NCBI RefSeq assembly: GCF_018873765.1
Contig: NC_057916.1
Span: 32,587,501-32,651,500 of the forward strand
Length of the DNA stretch: 64,000 bases
From: Telopea speciosissima
Taxonomy: Eukaryota > Streptophyta > Magnoliopsida > Proteales > Proteaceae
Direction of reading: 5' to 3'
Positions within the stretch are counted from its first letter, which is position 1. Every line of letters begins with the position of its first letter. Below the pieces are notes generated by a model, which was not told where the DNA came from, made no database searches, and saw only the letters and a program-made list of their open reading frames with translations. Shown one piece after another: positions 1-12,201 of this stretch. The position numbers and the translations under genes are program-made.

Positions 1-845
1 TAGGTGTTGGGTAATCGAGTACAATCGGATTCGTGGAGGTGGGAGAGGCCAGTCATGGTAGTATTGGTTATCGGGGGTCTGCCACTGAGTGGTCTTGGAG
101 GCTTCGATCGGCGTAGGTCCCACGTGACAATTGAGGTTTCATTGTGGCGATAAGTTAAGTGACCCACAGTGTCTCCCGAGTTGTCACAGTAGCATATGCC
201 ATTGACTTAGTTGTTTGTTAGGTGGAAAAATGGACTTAACATGTGCATGCATCATTGGACTATGTGAATTGCGTATTTGTGCATCCCCATCCCCTCACTG
301 GCTCAGTGGAGCTAACCCCCTCGTGCGCACACTTTTTAGATTATGATGCAGGTGACGGATATCTCGCTGGACTTGGAGTGCAGCCCTCGGGGTACGATGA
401 GATTGGTGAGGAGGAACCGGTGGCCGTGTTTGAGGAACATGGCGACGGGTGTCCTTGCGATGATTGTGCCTACGGGCCGTGAGGATATTCGGGACTCGAT
501 CCCTTTTTGATTACTTTTGAGGCTAAGGCCTATGGTGAAATACTTACTGTAATACCATTTTTGATAGTTATTAGATGGTCATTGGAAATGTAACTAATTA
601 CTGTATTTATCATCTAGCCTTTGACCATTTGTAACTATTCGATTTATACGCTTCCGCAATACTACTGATCCTTGGAATGTAATATTCCTTTTTCCGCGAT
701 CTAATGTTATATTGTGTTAATATTGATCATGACTGTGCGTTGGGACACTGCGTCAGTGATCCGGGCGGTTTAGTAGGATGACACGCGTCGTCCTAGTCAC
801 CCTTTATATGATATTATATTCCTTGGCTGGAATAGGGGCGTGACA
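1..845 (+). mobile_element. 3' part of a long LTR inserted in Copia element A
   Basis: This is the right part of an LTR that runs off the left window edge. It is closely similar to 25641-26443 and 33591-34395 (the LTRs of element D) and more distantly to 35622-36437 (solo LTR C). It ends in GGGGCGTGACA, the same terminus as those copies. At 846 the sequence passes straight into Copia gag coding sequence with no primer-binding site. The LTR is therefore the right end of an element, or a solo LTR, inserted in Copia A. GGGTC at 846-850 is the expected right target duplication. The left copy is out of view, so solo versus full element cannot be decided. Confidence 0.85.
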
Positions 846-1718
846 GGGTCACTTCAAGAAAGACTGCAGAAACAAGAAGAAGGTTTTGCCAGATAAGACA
901 AAAGTCAATCTTGCTGAAGAGGAAGTCTTTGCAGCAATGATAACCGAAGTATTTTTGATTGAAAAATCAAATGACTGGATAATTGACACAAGTGCTATAA
1001 GGCACATTTGTGGAGACCGAAACTCTTTTCTGAGTTATTCTATTTTGTATGATAAGGTCTATATGGGCAACTCTCAGTCAACCAAGGTTATCAGCAAAGG
1101 AAAAATTGCATTGACTCTCTTCAGGAAAGACACTTGTTTTGGACAATGTGCTACATGTGCAGGAAATAAGACGCAATCTTATTTCAGGGTCACTTCTCAA
1201 CAAGGCAGGAATGAAGTTACTTTTTGAGTCTGACAAGCTTGTAATTCTGAAAAATGATGTATTTGTGAGCAAAGGGTATTTAAGTGATGGACTGTTTGTA
1301 CTAAGTATTTCTGATATAATAAAAGAAAAGTCAAATGCTTCTTCTGCTTACCTTATTGATTACTATGATTTATGGCATGGTAGATTAGGTCACTGCAATG
1401 CATCTTACATTTCTTATATGTATAAGAAAAGCTTAATAGACAATTATATTAAGCAACCGTTGACAAAGTGTCCCACATGTGTGGAGGCAAAATTCACTAA
1501 AAGACCACATAGGTCAATGGAACGACAAAGTGGCCTTCTTGATTTGGTGCATAGTGATCTTTGTGACTATAAGTCACTTGAATCTAGAGGAGGTAAAAAA
1601 TATGGTGTTACATTCATAGATGACCACTCTAGATTTACCATGGTTTACCTTCTTAAGTCAAAGGATGAAGCAAGTAATGCTTTTATATCCTATAAGGCAG
1701 AGGTGGAAAATCAAGTAG
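846..1718 (+). pseudogene. Copia A gag tail, protease and integrase N-terminal half
   Basis: Reading from 847 gives the end of a gag zinc knuckle (GHFKKDC), then a protease-like IDTSAIRHIC stretch (family DSG replaced by DTS) at about 975-1005. A one-base frame change occurs near 1120: upstream coding is in the frame of 886 and downstream coding in the frame of 1139. The second part has the pre-integrase LWHGRLGH and CPTCVEAK motifs. The first integrase catalytic Asp is in VHSDLCD, followed by FIDDHSR. Coding stops at the CACTA insertion after codons for AEVENQV. The reading resumes at 9962, so the two halves were once one gene. Non-functional. Confidence 0.88.
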
Positions 1719-1737
1719 CACTACAAGAAAAAGCATT

Positions 1738-2240
1738 TTTGGTGACGGTTAAAAATTTTACCGTAGCCAAATATATATTTATAGCAACGGTAGTTTACCA
1801 TTCATCGCCTTATTTAATTTATAGCAACGGTAATATATAATCCGTCGCCCAATATGATTTATAGCAACGGTAATATATAATCCGTCGCCCAATATGATTT
1901 ATAGCAACATGCACCAATATAGAGTCGCCAAATTTCATTTAGGGCGACGAAAAATATATTGGCGTTGTAAAAAAATATTTAATACAACGGTTATTCTATA
2001 ACCGTTACGAAAAATATGATTTGTAGCAACAACATAATACAAACCGTTGTGTTATATTATTTTGACCAACGGTTTTATAAGAACCGTCGCCTTATATCAC
2101 TTAAGGTGTAAGAGATTATATTTATTTTGGCCAACGGTTTTACAAGAACCGTCGCCTTATATCAATTTTGGCCAACGGTTGTACAAGAGCCGTCGCCTTA
2201 TATCACTTAGGGCAACGGATTATTTTTTACTGTAAGAGAT
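1738..2240. repeat. Left subterminal repeat array of the CACTA element
   Basis: The motif (G)CAACGG, partnered with CCGTCGCC or CCGTTGC, recurs on both strands about every 25-60 bp, with spacers such as ATATGATTTATAG. Arrays like this are the transposase-binding regions of CACTA elements. Two nearly identical 49-bp units start near 1823 and 1862. Confidence 0.85.
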
Positions 2241-2399
2241 TGTATTTATTTTTTTGGTCTTTCAACATTCCCGCTCTTCTACCAAAAAAAACAAAACATT
2301 CCCGCTCGTAGTTTCTCTTCTCTATCTGTCCCTCTCGATCTATCTGGCTTTTCTTCTCTTACTCTCCCTCTCACTTTTGGAAACCCTCTATCTTACTCT

Positions 2400-2930
2400 G
2401 TTCAACCTTAACCCTATCCTCCAAGGATCTACATCTCGCCTCTCTGAGCTACCCACGCGCCCCATTCTTTGTGGAATCATCGCAAGCCCGTCGGGGAGGT
2501 TGGCTGACTCCTATCTTATGCAGTCCTCTCGGCATTCTTCGACGCCTTTGCAAGGTATGATTTCTATCTTTATCTTTTGTTCTTTACCAGTATTGATTTC
2601 TCTCTCTATCTCTCTCTTTATCCTTTTTCTTTTAATCAGTATAGATTTCTCTCTATCTCTCTATCGATTTTCTCTTTTGGCTGTTATCCAGGGAATTAAT
2701 CAGTCAGTTGAGGAAGGAAGCCGGGTTAGGTATTCTCATCCTCTTGATGATCTTCTTCTATTTCTGTGTTTGATTTTCTAGTTGCTTCTCTTAGTATCAT
2801 TTGTCTTCTTCTTCTATTTCTATGTTCTTACCTCTTGATAGGAATGAAGAAATGGTGAAATTGAAATTAACGGCCTCCACTTGTGTATCTCACTTGTCTC
2901 CTCTACTACTCTTCTCCCATTCTTGAAGGT
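2400..2930 (+). other. Series of exon-like segments near the CACTA left end
   Basis: Three stretches have good splice signals. The first ends with GCAAG before GTATGA (about 2552). The second, about 2692-2727, lies between TATCCAG and GTATTC. The third, about 2841-2929, lies between TTGATAG and GTTAGC. A pyrimidine-rich leader precedes them. They could be leader exons of a transcript initiated in the element, or remains of a captured gene's 5' end. No protein family was recognised. Confidence 0.3.
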
Positions 2931-3721
2931 TAGCTCTGTGTTTATTTTCTGGTAATGTCGTTTTTATTTTTCTTATAAATATATAACTGTGATTAGAAAT
3001 AAAGATGATTAATGATTCTTGATTCACTCATTATTGTCTTTTGATTTCTCCTACCAGTTCTTGTTACAGTTAGGATCTCCTTTAGAAAGATGGAAATATA
3101 ATTGAAGAAATCTGCTTCACTTTTACGTTTTCCCTTTATCCTTTATTTAATGTGTGTAAAATTTAATCTGCAATTCACTACTTTACTTTTACTTTGTTCA
3201 TCACCTTTCTTCTTTTTGATAATGCCTTTTCTCCCCAACTGGGGAGATGAGGTGCAAGTTGCAGAAGTGGGCTTATGAATTCTTGTTTTTTATGGGGTGG
3301 AAAAAGCCATGTTTGGGAAAGATTGGGAGAGCCTGAAGGTCACTTGCAATCCAATCCACTGGCCACCCAAAGCTGTAAAAAATGGATTTTTATAGGAGGA
3401 ACAGCAGAGGAGATATTCTCTTCTTCATTCTTAGTTGCATGTGAGTCCAGCTCTGTTTTATGATCCAACCATTAATTTTAGTGATCAAATGCTTTGAGTA
3501 ATTCATTTTTAAAGAACAGTAAATTGAGGAAGAAGGTGCCAAATTCATAGTTGGTTATTAAATGAAGGGTTTCTCTCGCAAATCAGTTGGGGCACCCCAA
3601 CCAACAATTTATTCTTCAACGGCTCTAGTAATTAGATGTCATGGAACAAGCAGGGAAATGGTTGGGGTTGAGTTGGATTGGATTGGATGGTGGAGAATTT
3701 CATGGTGATGGGAACATGTGG

Positions 3722-4053
3722 GTATGGTGAGTGTGTGAGTGTGTAGGGGCAGCAAGGGCTGGGGTGAGTGTGTGAGTGTGTAGGGGCAGCAAGGGTTGGG
3801 GTGAGTGTGTGAGTGTGTATAGGGGCAGCAAGGGGTGGAGGTGAGTGTGTGGGTGTGTCTGTAGGGGCAGCAAGGGGTTGGGGTGAGTGTGTATAGGGGC
3901 AGCAAGGGGTGGGGGTGAGTGTGTGACTGTGTAGGGGCAGCAAGGGCTGGGGTGAGTGTGTGAGTGTGTATAGGGGCAGCAAGGGGTGGGGGTGAGTGTG
4001 TGAGTGTGTGACTGTATGTAGGGGCAGCAAGGGCTGGGGGTGAGTGTGTGGGT
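3722..4053. repeat. Minisatellite, about 8 units of 33-48 bp
   Basis: A unit built on GTAGGGGCAGCAAGGG followed by a GTGAGTGTGTGAGT-like run repeats about eight times, with small length changes in the GT-rich part. The complementary strand reads as an open Pro/Thr/His-rich frame. That is a composition effect, not a gene. Confidence 0.9.
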
Positions 4054-6857
4054 TCATAAATACCCCTCCTAAAGATGATTAACAGACTCGGTACACAATG
4101 TGTACTTGATTAGCAAAGAGCACAATGTGTACTTGATCAGCAAGGGGGCTGCATTATATGTACTTGTGCTTGAGATTAGGAAGTAAAGGTGAGTGAATAG
4201 GGGGTGGATTTGGGAGCTGGGAAATAGATCATAGATGGGGTCAGAGACTTTAGAAAGGAAATAAAAGCAATTCTGTCCTCCTCTCTTCTTCGCAAAGTTT
4301 CTAGGTTATTTAATTTGTAACTCAGTTACAAGATCCAAGAAGCTATATATTAGACTGGGAGCCTGGTCCAAGTTAATTGATTTTGCAAGTCAAATCCATT
4401 TCATGGGTTAGCATGCTTTATCGCCCACACCCTTGCTATTGAAGGTGGACACCTCCATATTAATCTCTTGTGTATGATTTTATTTCCAAAGGACCCATCT
4501 AGTTCAACTTGTATTTCCCCCTCTCTCACTGAGTCACTGCAGCTTGCCCTCTTAAATTTTCAAAGAAGAAAACAAAGGCCCATATTACCTGCAGCAATGT
4601 TTGAACAGTCATCACAAAGGCTATAGTTATTTTTGTACAGTTTCATACTATAGCCTTCACAAGAGGACACAAGTCACACAGCCAATGCATTTACTGAACC
4701 TGCTCTTTCAAAGGGACCAATGAAGTTGGAGAGAGAGAGAGAGAGGCCTGAGTTCCTGACTTAACCTTTAATAAGCCTACTCTAGCACCAGAAAGAGTTA
4801 AGAAGGACAGTGAATGAGGTAAGGTATAGACTAGAAGAGAATATCAAATTTGTCTGGCCAGGGTACACAGCATTCAACCCTTGCACTTGTCCCATTATTT
4901 TAATTAACTCTTCTTCTCTTTCTCCTTGTACAGTAATATTGAGCATGGAAGTCAAAAGTACGTGAAATTTTTGAAGTGATTGAACACCAATATATGGTTG
5001 ACAAGTTTGTGCCTTTTCCTTGACAATGATTTACTTTATAAGGACTCTTAAAGAGTCATAACAATTCTCCAAAACATTTATATTTGACAAAAGACAACCT
5101 TTAAGGGAAAGGAATTTTCTGCAATTGAACAAACTTGGATGATGACTTGACAACATGGACCATGATTATTTGTTGAGGTTCCAAACATGCTAGAGGTAGT
5201 CCTAAGCAAGTTCAAGAATGCAGAAGGATGGGTTCCTTGTAGATTCCAAATTGAAGTGGCAAAGAAGAATCAAAATATGTGATAGGGTGGTAATGAAGAA
5301 AAGTGGAATTTTATAGTACTGCCAAAAAAAAAATTCAAAATTCAAAACTATAACTTGTAAACACTTTTTCTTTTTTCTCCCTTTTAGGGCTTGCAGATTA
5401 CCACGAAGCAAGAGAGAAGAGCTCTAGGGCTGAGTAAGTATAGCTCCTCAATTCTTTGATCAATGCACTTGTGTCTAGCTTTCTATTTGTGATCTCATCG
5501 CTGAACTTTTGTCTTGACCATATTATTTCTTCATGTTAGTGGATGACAAGGAGATATGCAAAATGACATTTAATATTAAGGATTTTTTCTTTTTAGCAGT
5601 TACACGTGGAAACTATGTCTAGGAGTTGGATTGGAAGTTCAAGGGATGCATCTATTCCATTGCCATGTAAAGGGGATGTTGGTAATAACTGCTTGAATAC
5701 ATACCTTTATCTTCTTTGAGTGCATTTTGGTTCTTTCTCCATTGTGCTCTCCCTATTGTGCTTTCTCTCTATTGCAAAAGTAAAGAATTGTTTAGATTCC
5801 AAATTTACTAAAGGGCGTACCTAGTGCATGAGGCTCTCGCCATTGCTGGGTTTGGGGATGGTCATAATGTACACAACCTTACACCCGCTTTGCAGATAGG
5901 CTGTTTCTGGACTTGAACCCGAGACCACAAGGTTGCAATGGAGCAACCTTATTTACTGTTGGATAAAAAATTCCATTCCTCTGAGCGTCTAACTAGGTTG
6001 GCTTTCGTTATCCAATAGACATCCTTCTTTTTGTGCATAATGATTGATGTTGCTTCTGTACTAGGTATGTATCCACTGAATATAATGAAATGCATGGGCA
6101 AGTCAGCCCTATATGTTTGTATTTCTCGAAGCTTCTTCTATAGTAATGGGGCTGTTGTGCTATTTAGCTCTGGATAATAGATTTTATATGTAATATATTT
6201 TGCATTCACATGACCTACTTGCAAGTCCGTCTGAAGTTCAATTTTATCTTCTTGCAAACTTGCATTGAAGATCTTAGGAGTTCATTCTAGTATACGTTTT
6301 CTGATAATTCTATTAATGTTTTTCGTTTTCCCTTGGTGAGTGATCTTTGCTTATCTCTCATTATTTGCATGCACTGTGTTTGCTCGTGTGTGTTCCAAAT
6401 CGGTTTTTAATCTCTGCATTATGTTTGTCTCAGTTACAAAATGTTCATGAAACTGTGATTTATTTTAAGAAAATTTTAATGTTGTCAATGCTTGTCAACT
6501 TATTAAACAACAACCCATGTTTGATTCATAGTTATTGGCTGCATGGGAAATCAAGTAAGAAGCAAAGCTTGTCTTTCTAATGGTTAAAACTTTTCCAGGA
6601 AGCACCTCCAAGATGGGATCAAGAGAGGCTTTGAAGGGTTTCCTAAGAAATTTATGAAGACTTAAAGTGATGAATGGTGAAAACAGAACATTCTTGAACA
6701 TTTCTTGTCTCATGAATGCAGCTTATGTCTTAAGTCTCTATTGACCTTGGTGGAAAGAGATGTTGAATGAAAGAATTGGAAACTGTGGCACACCCTGCTA
6801 CAAGAGTAATTTGCATTCCCTGTTCATGCTCTTGGTATTAATCAGTTCTTTAAGTGA

Positions 6858-6991
6858 CATGCATCACCACCTTCCCCAAGCGATCCTGGAGTGAAGAAAG
6901 TTGCAGACAAATTAGCAAGTTTTGTAGCCAAAAATGGAAGGCAGTTTGAGCACATTACTCATCAAAGAAATCCTGGAGATACACCTTTTAA
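6858..6991 (+). pseudogene. Captured exon of a SURP/G-patch (SUGP1-like) splicing-factor gene
   Basis: From 6858 the frame encodes a Pro/Ser-rich lead, then DPGVKKVADKLASFVAKNGR and QFEHITHQRNPGDTPFK. This is the start of a SURP (SWAP) module as found in plant SUGP1-like SURP/G-patch proteins. It ends at a canonical donor (GTAAGT at 6992) at the expected place, within the TPF(K/R)F segment. Upstream, 6598-6645 (after TTTTCCAG) may be another exon of the same gene with a broken frame. The rest of the gene was not found, so this is a transduplicated fragment inside the CACTA element. The family assignment is from memory of the SURP signature. Confidence 0.7.
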
Positions 6992-7190
6992 GTAAGTTTC
7001 CTATGATTATGTGTTTAATCCCTGAATGCTACAAGATAATTCTTCTATTGCTGCTCTAATCATCTACCTTATTTGTATTTTTAAATGGTCACTGTGTAAA
7101 ATCTCCTTATTGTTTGTATTGGAAATTGTGCTTGAACTTACTATATTTGTGCTTGTCACTATATGCCGCATGGTTCTATAACTTCTTCTA

Positions 7191-7672
7191 GCAATTTTAT
7201 CCATGATAAACTTAGAGAGAATAGTTTGAGATGGTATGGCCATGTCCAACGGAGGCCTTCCAAGGCTCCAGTCTGGAGGGGAGCGACATGATCCTTAAGG
7301 GAACCAAAAGAACTAGAGGCAGGCCTAAGATAACCTTAGGAGAAGTAGTGAAGAAAGACACGCTTAGCTTAGGCCTTGCCCCGAGTATGACCTCTAATAG
7401 AGCTGATTGGAGATCAAAGATCCATGCGGTCAGTCAGTCTTTGTTGTGTGTTGCCGTTGTTTGTATCCACCCCTCTTAGAGACCTAGTGCAGAGTGTTGG
7501 GCAGTTAAGAAGCGGTACATAGTTAAGAAGGGTCGATACCTTAGAGATTTGTGTTGATGTTGTTTGCCCCCCCCCCCTCTCCATTTTTACTTCTTTTTAC
7601 CTTTTTTTCTCTTATAGGATCCATGTAGCCGACCCTATTAAGTTGGGATAATGCTTGGATGTTGTTGTTGTT
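7191..7672 (+). mobile_element. 3' end of an RTE-type LINE
   Basis: The translation contains KLRENSLRWYGHVQRRP, then a GRPK motif and an RADWRSKIH-like end. These are the C-terminal hallmarks of plant RTE-type non-LTR reverse transcriptases. The sequence runs on through CTATTAAGTTGGGATAATGC to a short TTG-repeat tail (about 7658-7671), the usual 3' end of these elements. Only this 5'-truncated tail is present. Confidence 0.75.
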
Positions 7673-9559
7673 CCTTTTGCGATTATTGCGTCTTCAGTAC
7701 CATCTTTAATTGCTTTTGATTTCTAAATAGAGTCACTGTTGAAGGAAATGCCTTGCTGAGGACTTGATTCTTCCATTACTTGTGGTTAACTGGTCATTTC
7801 CAAATAGATGTGAAAGTGAAGCAGAATGCTTAATTTTACGAAGTTTAAGAGTCCAAGTATATTACAGTGCATTTGGAAAAGAGCTTAGCAATATCCACAT
7901 GTAGTAGTTGTAGAAATTAGTTGAATACATAAAGCGGTTGGGCTATGATGCCCTCAAGATGGGTAGTTAATGGCTTTGATTACATCAAATGTTTGTTCAA
8001 ACGGCTTCTTCGTGTTTCTTCTTTCCTTTTTCTTCTCTTTTCTTTTTTTTTTAGTTGGAATGGTTGAGGTGGGATATTCAGCTTGCTTATGAAAGCAAAG
8101 TTAATCCTTGATCCTTACATTTGTAAGTAGTCGGATACTTGGGAGTGGTTTTTGTCATTGGTGCAAAGTTAGTTGGAATGTTGGCAGCCAAACTTGTCTT
8201 GGATGGAAATGGATCGATTTTGAAGTGGATATGCTAATATCTGGAATTAGCATATCCAATATTTGAATTTGTCTTGTATCTGATGTATATTTACGTCAAG
8301 TATACGGATTTGATTCTGGATATTCAAATCCTAATGTGCTACTCTCTGTTTTCTTGTTTGCAAATATAAGTTGTTCGGTAGAAATATATGAAGTAATGAT
8401 GGCTAGCATGACAGAATAAGAGACGAGATGAATCGAGTGCACTTGGGAGCAGACCAACAAGTCAAAAGATGATGGAAGCCAGAAGGTCAATTGGATGCTT
8501 TTGTTAGTGAACAAAGACAACTTATGGTAACTTTAAATAATTGATATAGCTAAAGTTGGTAATGGTAGATGTACAAGGGAAGAGCTGGAAAAGAATTGGG
8601 TTGACTTGTGAGGAAACATTAGTAATTATGAGTTAACCTGTGATATAGAATGGAAAAGTGGAATTGCAAGACATTGTCTTGCTAAGAGCTTACATTCAAA
8701 ATTTTGTCATCTTCCAAGTTCAATTGGATAAGCTATCATATATTGGATTTTACTGTTTTCATATTTTGATTCATCCTAGCTGTCGTATGTAGTTACATTG
8801 AATAAGCTATCATTGGATCTTTACTGTTTTTCATCTTTTGATTCATCCTTGCTGTCCTATGGTAGTTACATTGGATAAGGTATCATTGGATCTTTACTGT
8901 TTTCATCTTTTGATATGCTTTTGAATCATATTACCTATTAGATTTTTTGCACACAAGTCAATGACAAGGAGGCTGCTTGTTGAGTTGTAATGAATTTGTA
9001 GTATCAAGACTAGTCTAAGCTATAAGAGATTAAAGCTAGTCATACAAAGCTTTCAATTTTCAGCAGATAGATAGATGAAGCTTTGTCATTTTATTCTGAA
9101 ATTTAGTTTTAATGGTACACTGACTCTTAATTGGTACAGTGATACAATCAGATTGGCTTAGAACTGAAGATGGATTTCTCATATTGATGGGTTTCCACAC
9201 CAGAGATTGCTATGAACAAACCTTTCTTGGATGGCCGATCTAGGAGATCTCTTAGAGTTGATTCCCAAGCTGGTGATGCTGTCTTGAAACTATTGTACAG
9301 CGCACCATTTTGATCCATTGAATGAGTTTTGCAAAATAAACCCAGTTGATGTTTGATGAGCAGTGCAAAGTCTATGAAGGTAATACAGTGTAATTAGAGT
9401 CATGAGTTCTTTTAATTATGATTGTATTAGTTTTTTAAAGTGAAGTCTAAGAAATGTATTCTTATTTGGATGTATGGTTAATTTTATTTTTTTCATATGG
9501 ACTAGTATATTAATGTAATTACAGGAAATATATTGATTTTAAATTTATTTTTTTTTGTT

Positions 9560-9955
9560 ATCTCAGTTTTGGCAACGGTTTTTTTTATACCGTTGCCAAA
9601 AAGCCTTACCATATCGCCCTTAGCGACGGTTTTTTTTTTTTTTTACAACGGTTAATATCGTTGTTAAAAATATGGTTTTCTGCAACGGTATGTTTTATTT
9701 TGTCGCCATACTATTATCTTCGGCCACGGTTTATTATTAACCGTTGCTAAAGAATGGTTTAGGGCAACGGTATTATTTTAATCGTCGCCAATTACATTTT
9801 TCCCAACGGAACCCCTTATTCCGTCGCCTAATTTTGGCTGCGCCATTTATGCCAATGGTGATTGCAACGGCTCAGAAAACCGTCGCCAACATATTTAGCA
9901 ACGGATTTGGATTTTTGGCAACGAAAAAAAACCGTTGCCAAAAATGAGTTTTCTT
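9560..9955. repeat. Right subterminal repeat array of the CACTA element
   Basis: Many copies of GGCAACGGTTTTTT or CCGTTGCCAAAA-type units occur on both strands. This mirrors the left array at 1738-2240 and ends at the terminal inverted repeat. Confidence 0.85.
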
Positions 9956-9961
9956 GTAGTG

Positions 9962-12201
9962 TAGGGAGGAAAGTGAAAAGACTTAGAACTGATAAAGGTA
10001 CCAAATACTCTAATCTTGCTCAGTTTTGTGAGAAACATGGTATTATTCATGAGACCACCACCCCTTATCAACCTGAGTCTAATGGGGTGGCAGAACGAAA
10101 AAATCGAACATTGAAGAAAATGATGAATTCAATGCTCATAAGCTCAGGATTACCCCTAGACATATGGGGGGATGCCATTTTATTGGCATGTTATATTTTA
10201 AATAGAGTTTTGCACAAGAAAACGGGATTGTTACCCTTTGAACTATGGTATGGAAGAAAGCCTACTATAAAGCATTTAAGGGTATGGGGTTGTCTAGCCA
10301 AAGTGGCTATACCAGAACCAAAGAAAAAGAAACTAGGACCAAAGACATGTGATTGTATTTTTGTTGGATATGCAGCACACAGTACTGCATATCGATTTAT
10401 GATTATTAAAACCATAGATGATGTGTTTGAAGAAAATGACATCATGGAGTCAAGGGATGCAGAATTCTTTGAGAATGTATTTCCTCTTAAGTCTAACTTA
10501 CTAGAAAGTAAGGTTGATAGTAGTGTATCATCTTTTGGACAAGAAGTGTCAAAGAAAATTGAGCCTATATCTATTGATTCAAGTCAATTACGGAAAAGTA
10601 AGAGGTAAAGGAAAGCTACTTTTTCGGATGGTGATTGGGTTGTCTACTTTTTAGATACGGATCCTTTATCGTATAAAGAAGCGGTCACATCTTGAGATGC
10701 CGTGTTCTGGAAAGAGGCCATCAAAAGTGAACTAGATTCTATTCTAGCCAATCACATATGGATATTAGTTGACTTACCTAAGGGTTCCAAAGTATTGGAC
10801 ACTAAGTGGATATTTCGAAAGAAATTGAAACCAGATGGATCACTAGATAAGTTTAAAGCCCGCTTAGTAGTAAAAGGCTTTAGACAAAAGAAGAATATAG
10901 ATTACTTTGACACATTTGCTCCGGTAGCAAGAATAACTACTATACGAGTAATGATGGCTATTGCGTCTATGTATAATTTGGTTATACACCAAATGGACGT
11001 GAAAACAACGTTTCTAAATGACGACTTGGTAGAAAAAATATACATCAAGCAACCGAAAGGTTATGTTGTGCCTGGACAAGAGCACAAGGTGTGTAAGTTG
11101 GTTAGATCACTTTATGGGCTAAAACAAGCTCCGAAACAGTGGCATGAAAAACTTGATTCAGTACTTGTATCGAATGGTTTTCTCATAAATGATGCTGATA
11201 GGTGCTTGTATAGCAAGTTCTATAAAGGCAAAGGTGTGTTTATCGTACTTTATGTAGATGACATGTTGATAATGGGGACAAGTTTAGACATTGTAAAGCA
11301 GACTAAAGGTTTCTTAATGTCTAAGTTTGATACAAAGGACACGGGGGAGGCTGATGTAATTCTTGAAATTAAGATCATCAGAAAAGAAAAGGAGATTATA
11401 TTATCCCAATCCCATTATGTCGAAAACATACTAAAGAAGTATGATTATTATGATTTATCAGCGGTTAAAACACCTTTGGACATTAATTATTTTTTACAAA
11501 AGAATTTGGGGGAACCTGTCTCCCAAAAGAAATATTCACAAATTGTTGGTTCAGTTACATATCTAATGAACTGCACCAGACCAGATATCGCTTTAGCAGT
11601 TGGAAAATTGAGTCAATACACTCATAATCCAAGTATAGAGCATTGGCATGCCATGACAAGACTATTACGATATTTAAAGGGAACGATAGACTACGGTCTA
11701 CACTATAGCGGAAAACCAGCCATGTTAGAGGGCTATTGTGATGTTAACTGGATTTCAGATACCAAAGAAACATTAGCAACTAGTGGATATGTTTTCACAC
11801 TTGGAGGTGGAGCGATTTCGTGGAAATCGGTAAAGCAATCCTGTGGAACAGGATCCATCATGGAAGCTAAGTTTATAGCTTTGGAGAAAGCAGGGACTGA
11901 AGTAGAGTGGCTCAGAACTTTGATGGCAGATATTTCATTGTGGCCAAAACCATTGCCTTCAATATCACTTCATTGTGATAATCAAGCGGCAATAGCTAAA
12001 GCTAAGAATAAAGTATACAATGGAAAGAAACGTCATAGCCGCCTAAGACATAATTTTGTAAGGCAGTATATTAATGAAGGGACAATAGCTATTGACTTTG
12101 TGAAATCTGAAAGTAATTTAGCTGACGTTTTTACAAAACCGTTGCCTACAAAATTAATACATGATTCATCTAAGGGAATGAGTTTAAGGCCTATGACATA
12201 G
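9962..12201 (+). pseudogene. Copia A integrase C-terminal half, reverse transcriptase and RNase H
   Basis: The frame continues the integrase interrupted at 1718: TDKG (second catalytic Asp), then GVAERKNRT (catalytic Glu). Two in-frame stops follow, TAA at 10606 and TGA at 10694; the second fits CGA to TGA. From 10702 a 499-codon open frame encodes reverse transcriptase, with KWIFRKK, the catalytic YVDDMLIMG near 11250, and [12 protein letters not shown]. RNase H follows with [17 protein letters not shown] and HCDNQAAI, ending at RGMSL-type residues (here KGMSLRPMT). RT and RNase H catalytic residues look intact. The stops and the CACTA insertion make the polyprotein non-functional. Confidence 0.9.

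Larger units (their letters stand above)
1719..9961. mobile_element. Non-autonomous CACTA (En/Spm-type) transposon, 8.2 kb
   Basis: Termini are CACTACAAGAAAA at 1719 and its complement TTTTCTTGTAGTG ending at 9961. They are flanked by the 3-bp duplication TAG (1716-1718 and 9962-9964) typical of CACTA elements. Removing the element plus one TAG restores the integrase frame of the host Copia, with codons CAA GTA GGG AGG. Both ends carry subterminal CAACGG/CCGTCGCC repeats. I found no TNP2-like or other transposase in six frames, so it probably moved with enzyme supplied in trans. The interior holds exon-like sequence (2400-2930), a minisatellite (3722-4053), a captured SURP exon (6858-6991) and a LINE tail (7191-7672). 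The remaining interior (4060-6850, 7680-9560) has no recognisable gene. Confidence 0.92.

Noticed and set aside
2254..2781. 175-residue Leu/Ser-rich frame resembling a membrane protein
   Set aside because: Low-complexity pyrimidine-rich DNA translates this way by composition. It has no family pattern and crosses exon-like boundaries.
3632..4057. Minus-strand open frame rich in Pro, His and Thr
   Set aside because: It is the translation of the minisatellite at 3722-4053; other frames of the same repeat are open too. There is no gene signal.
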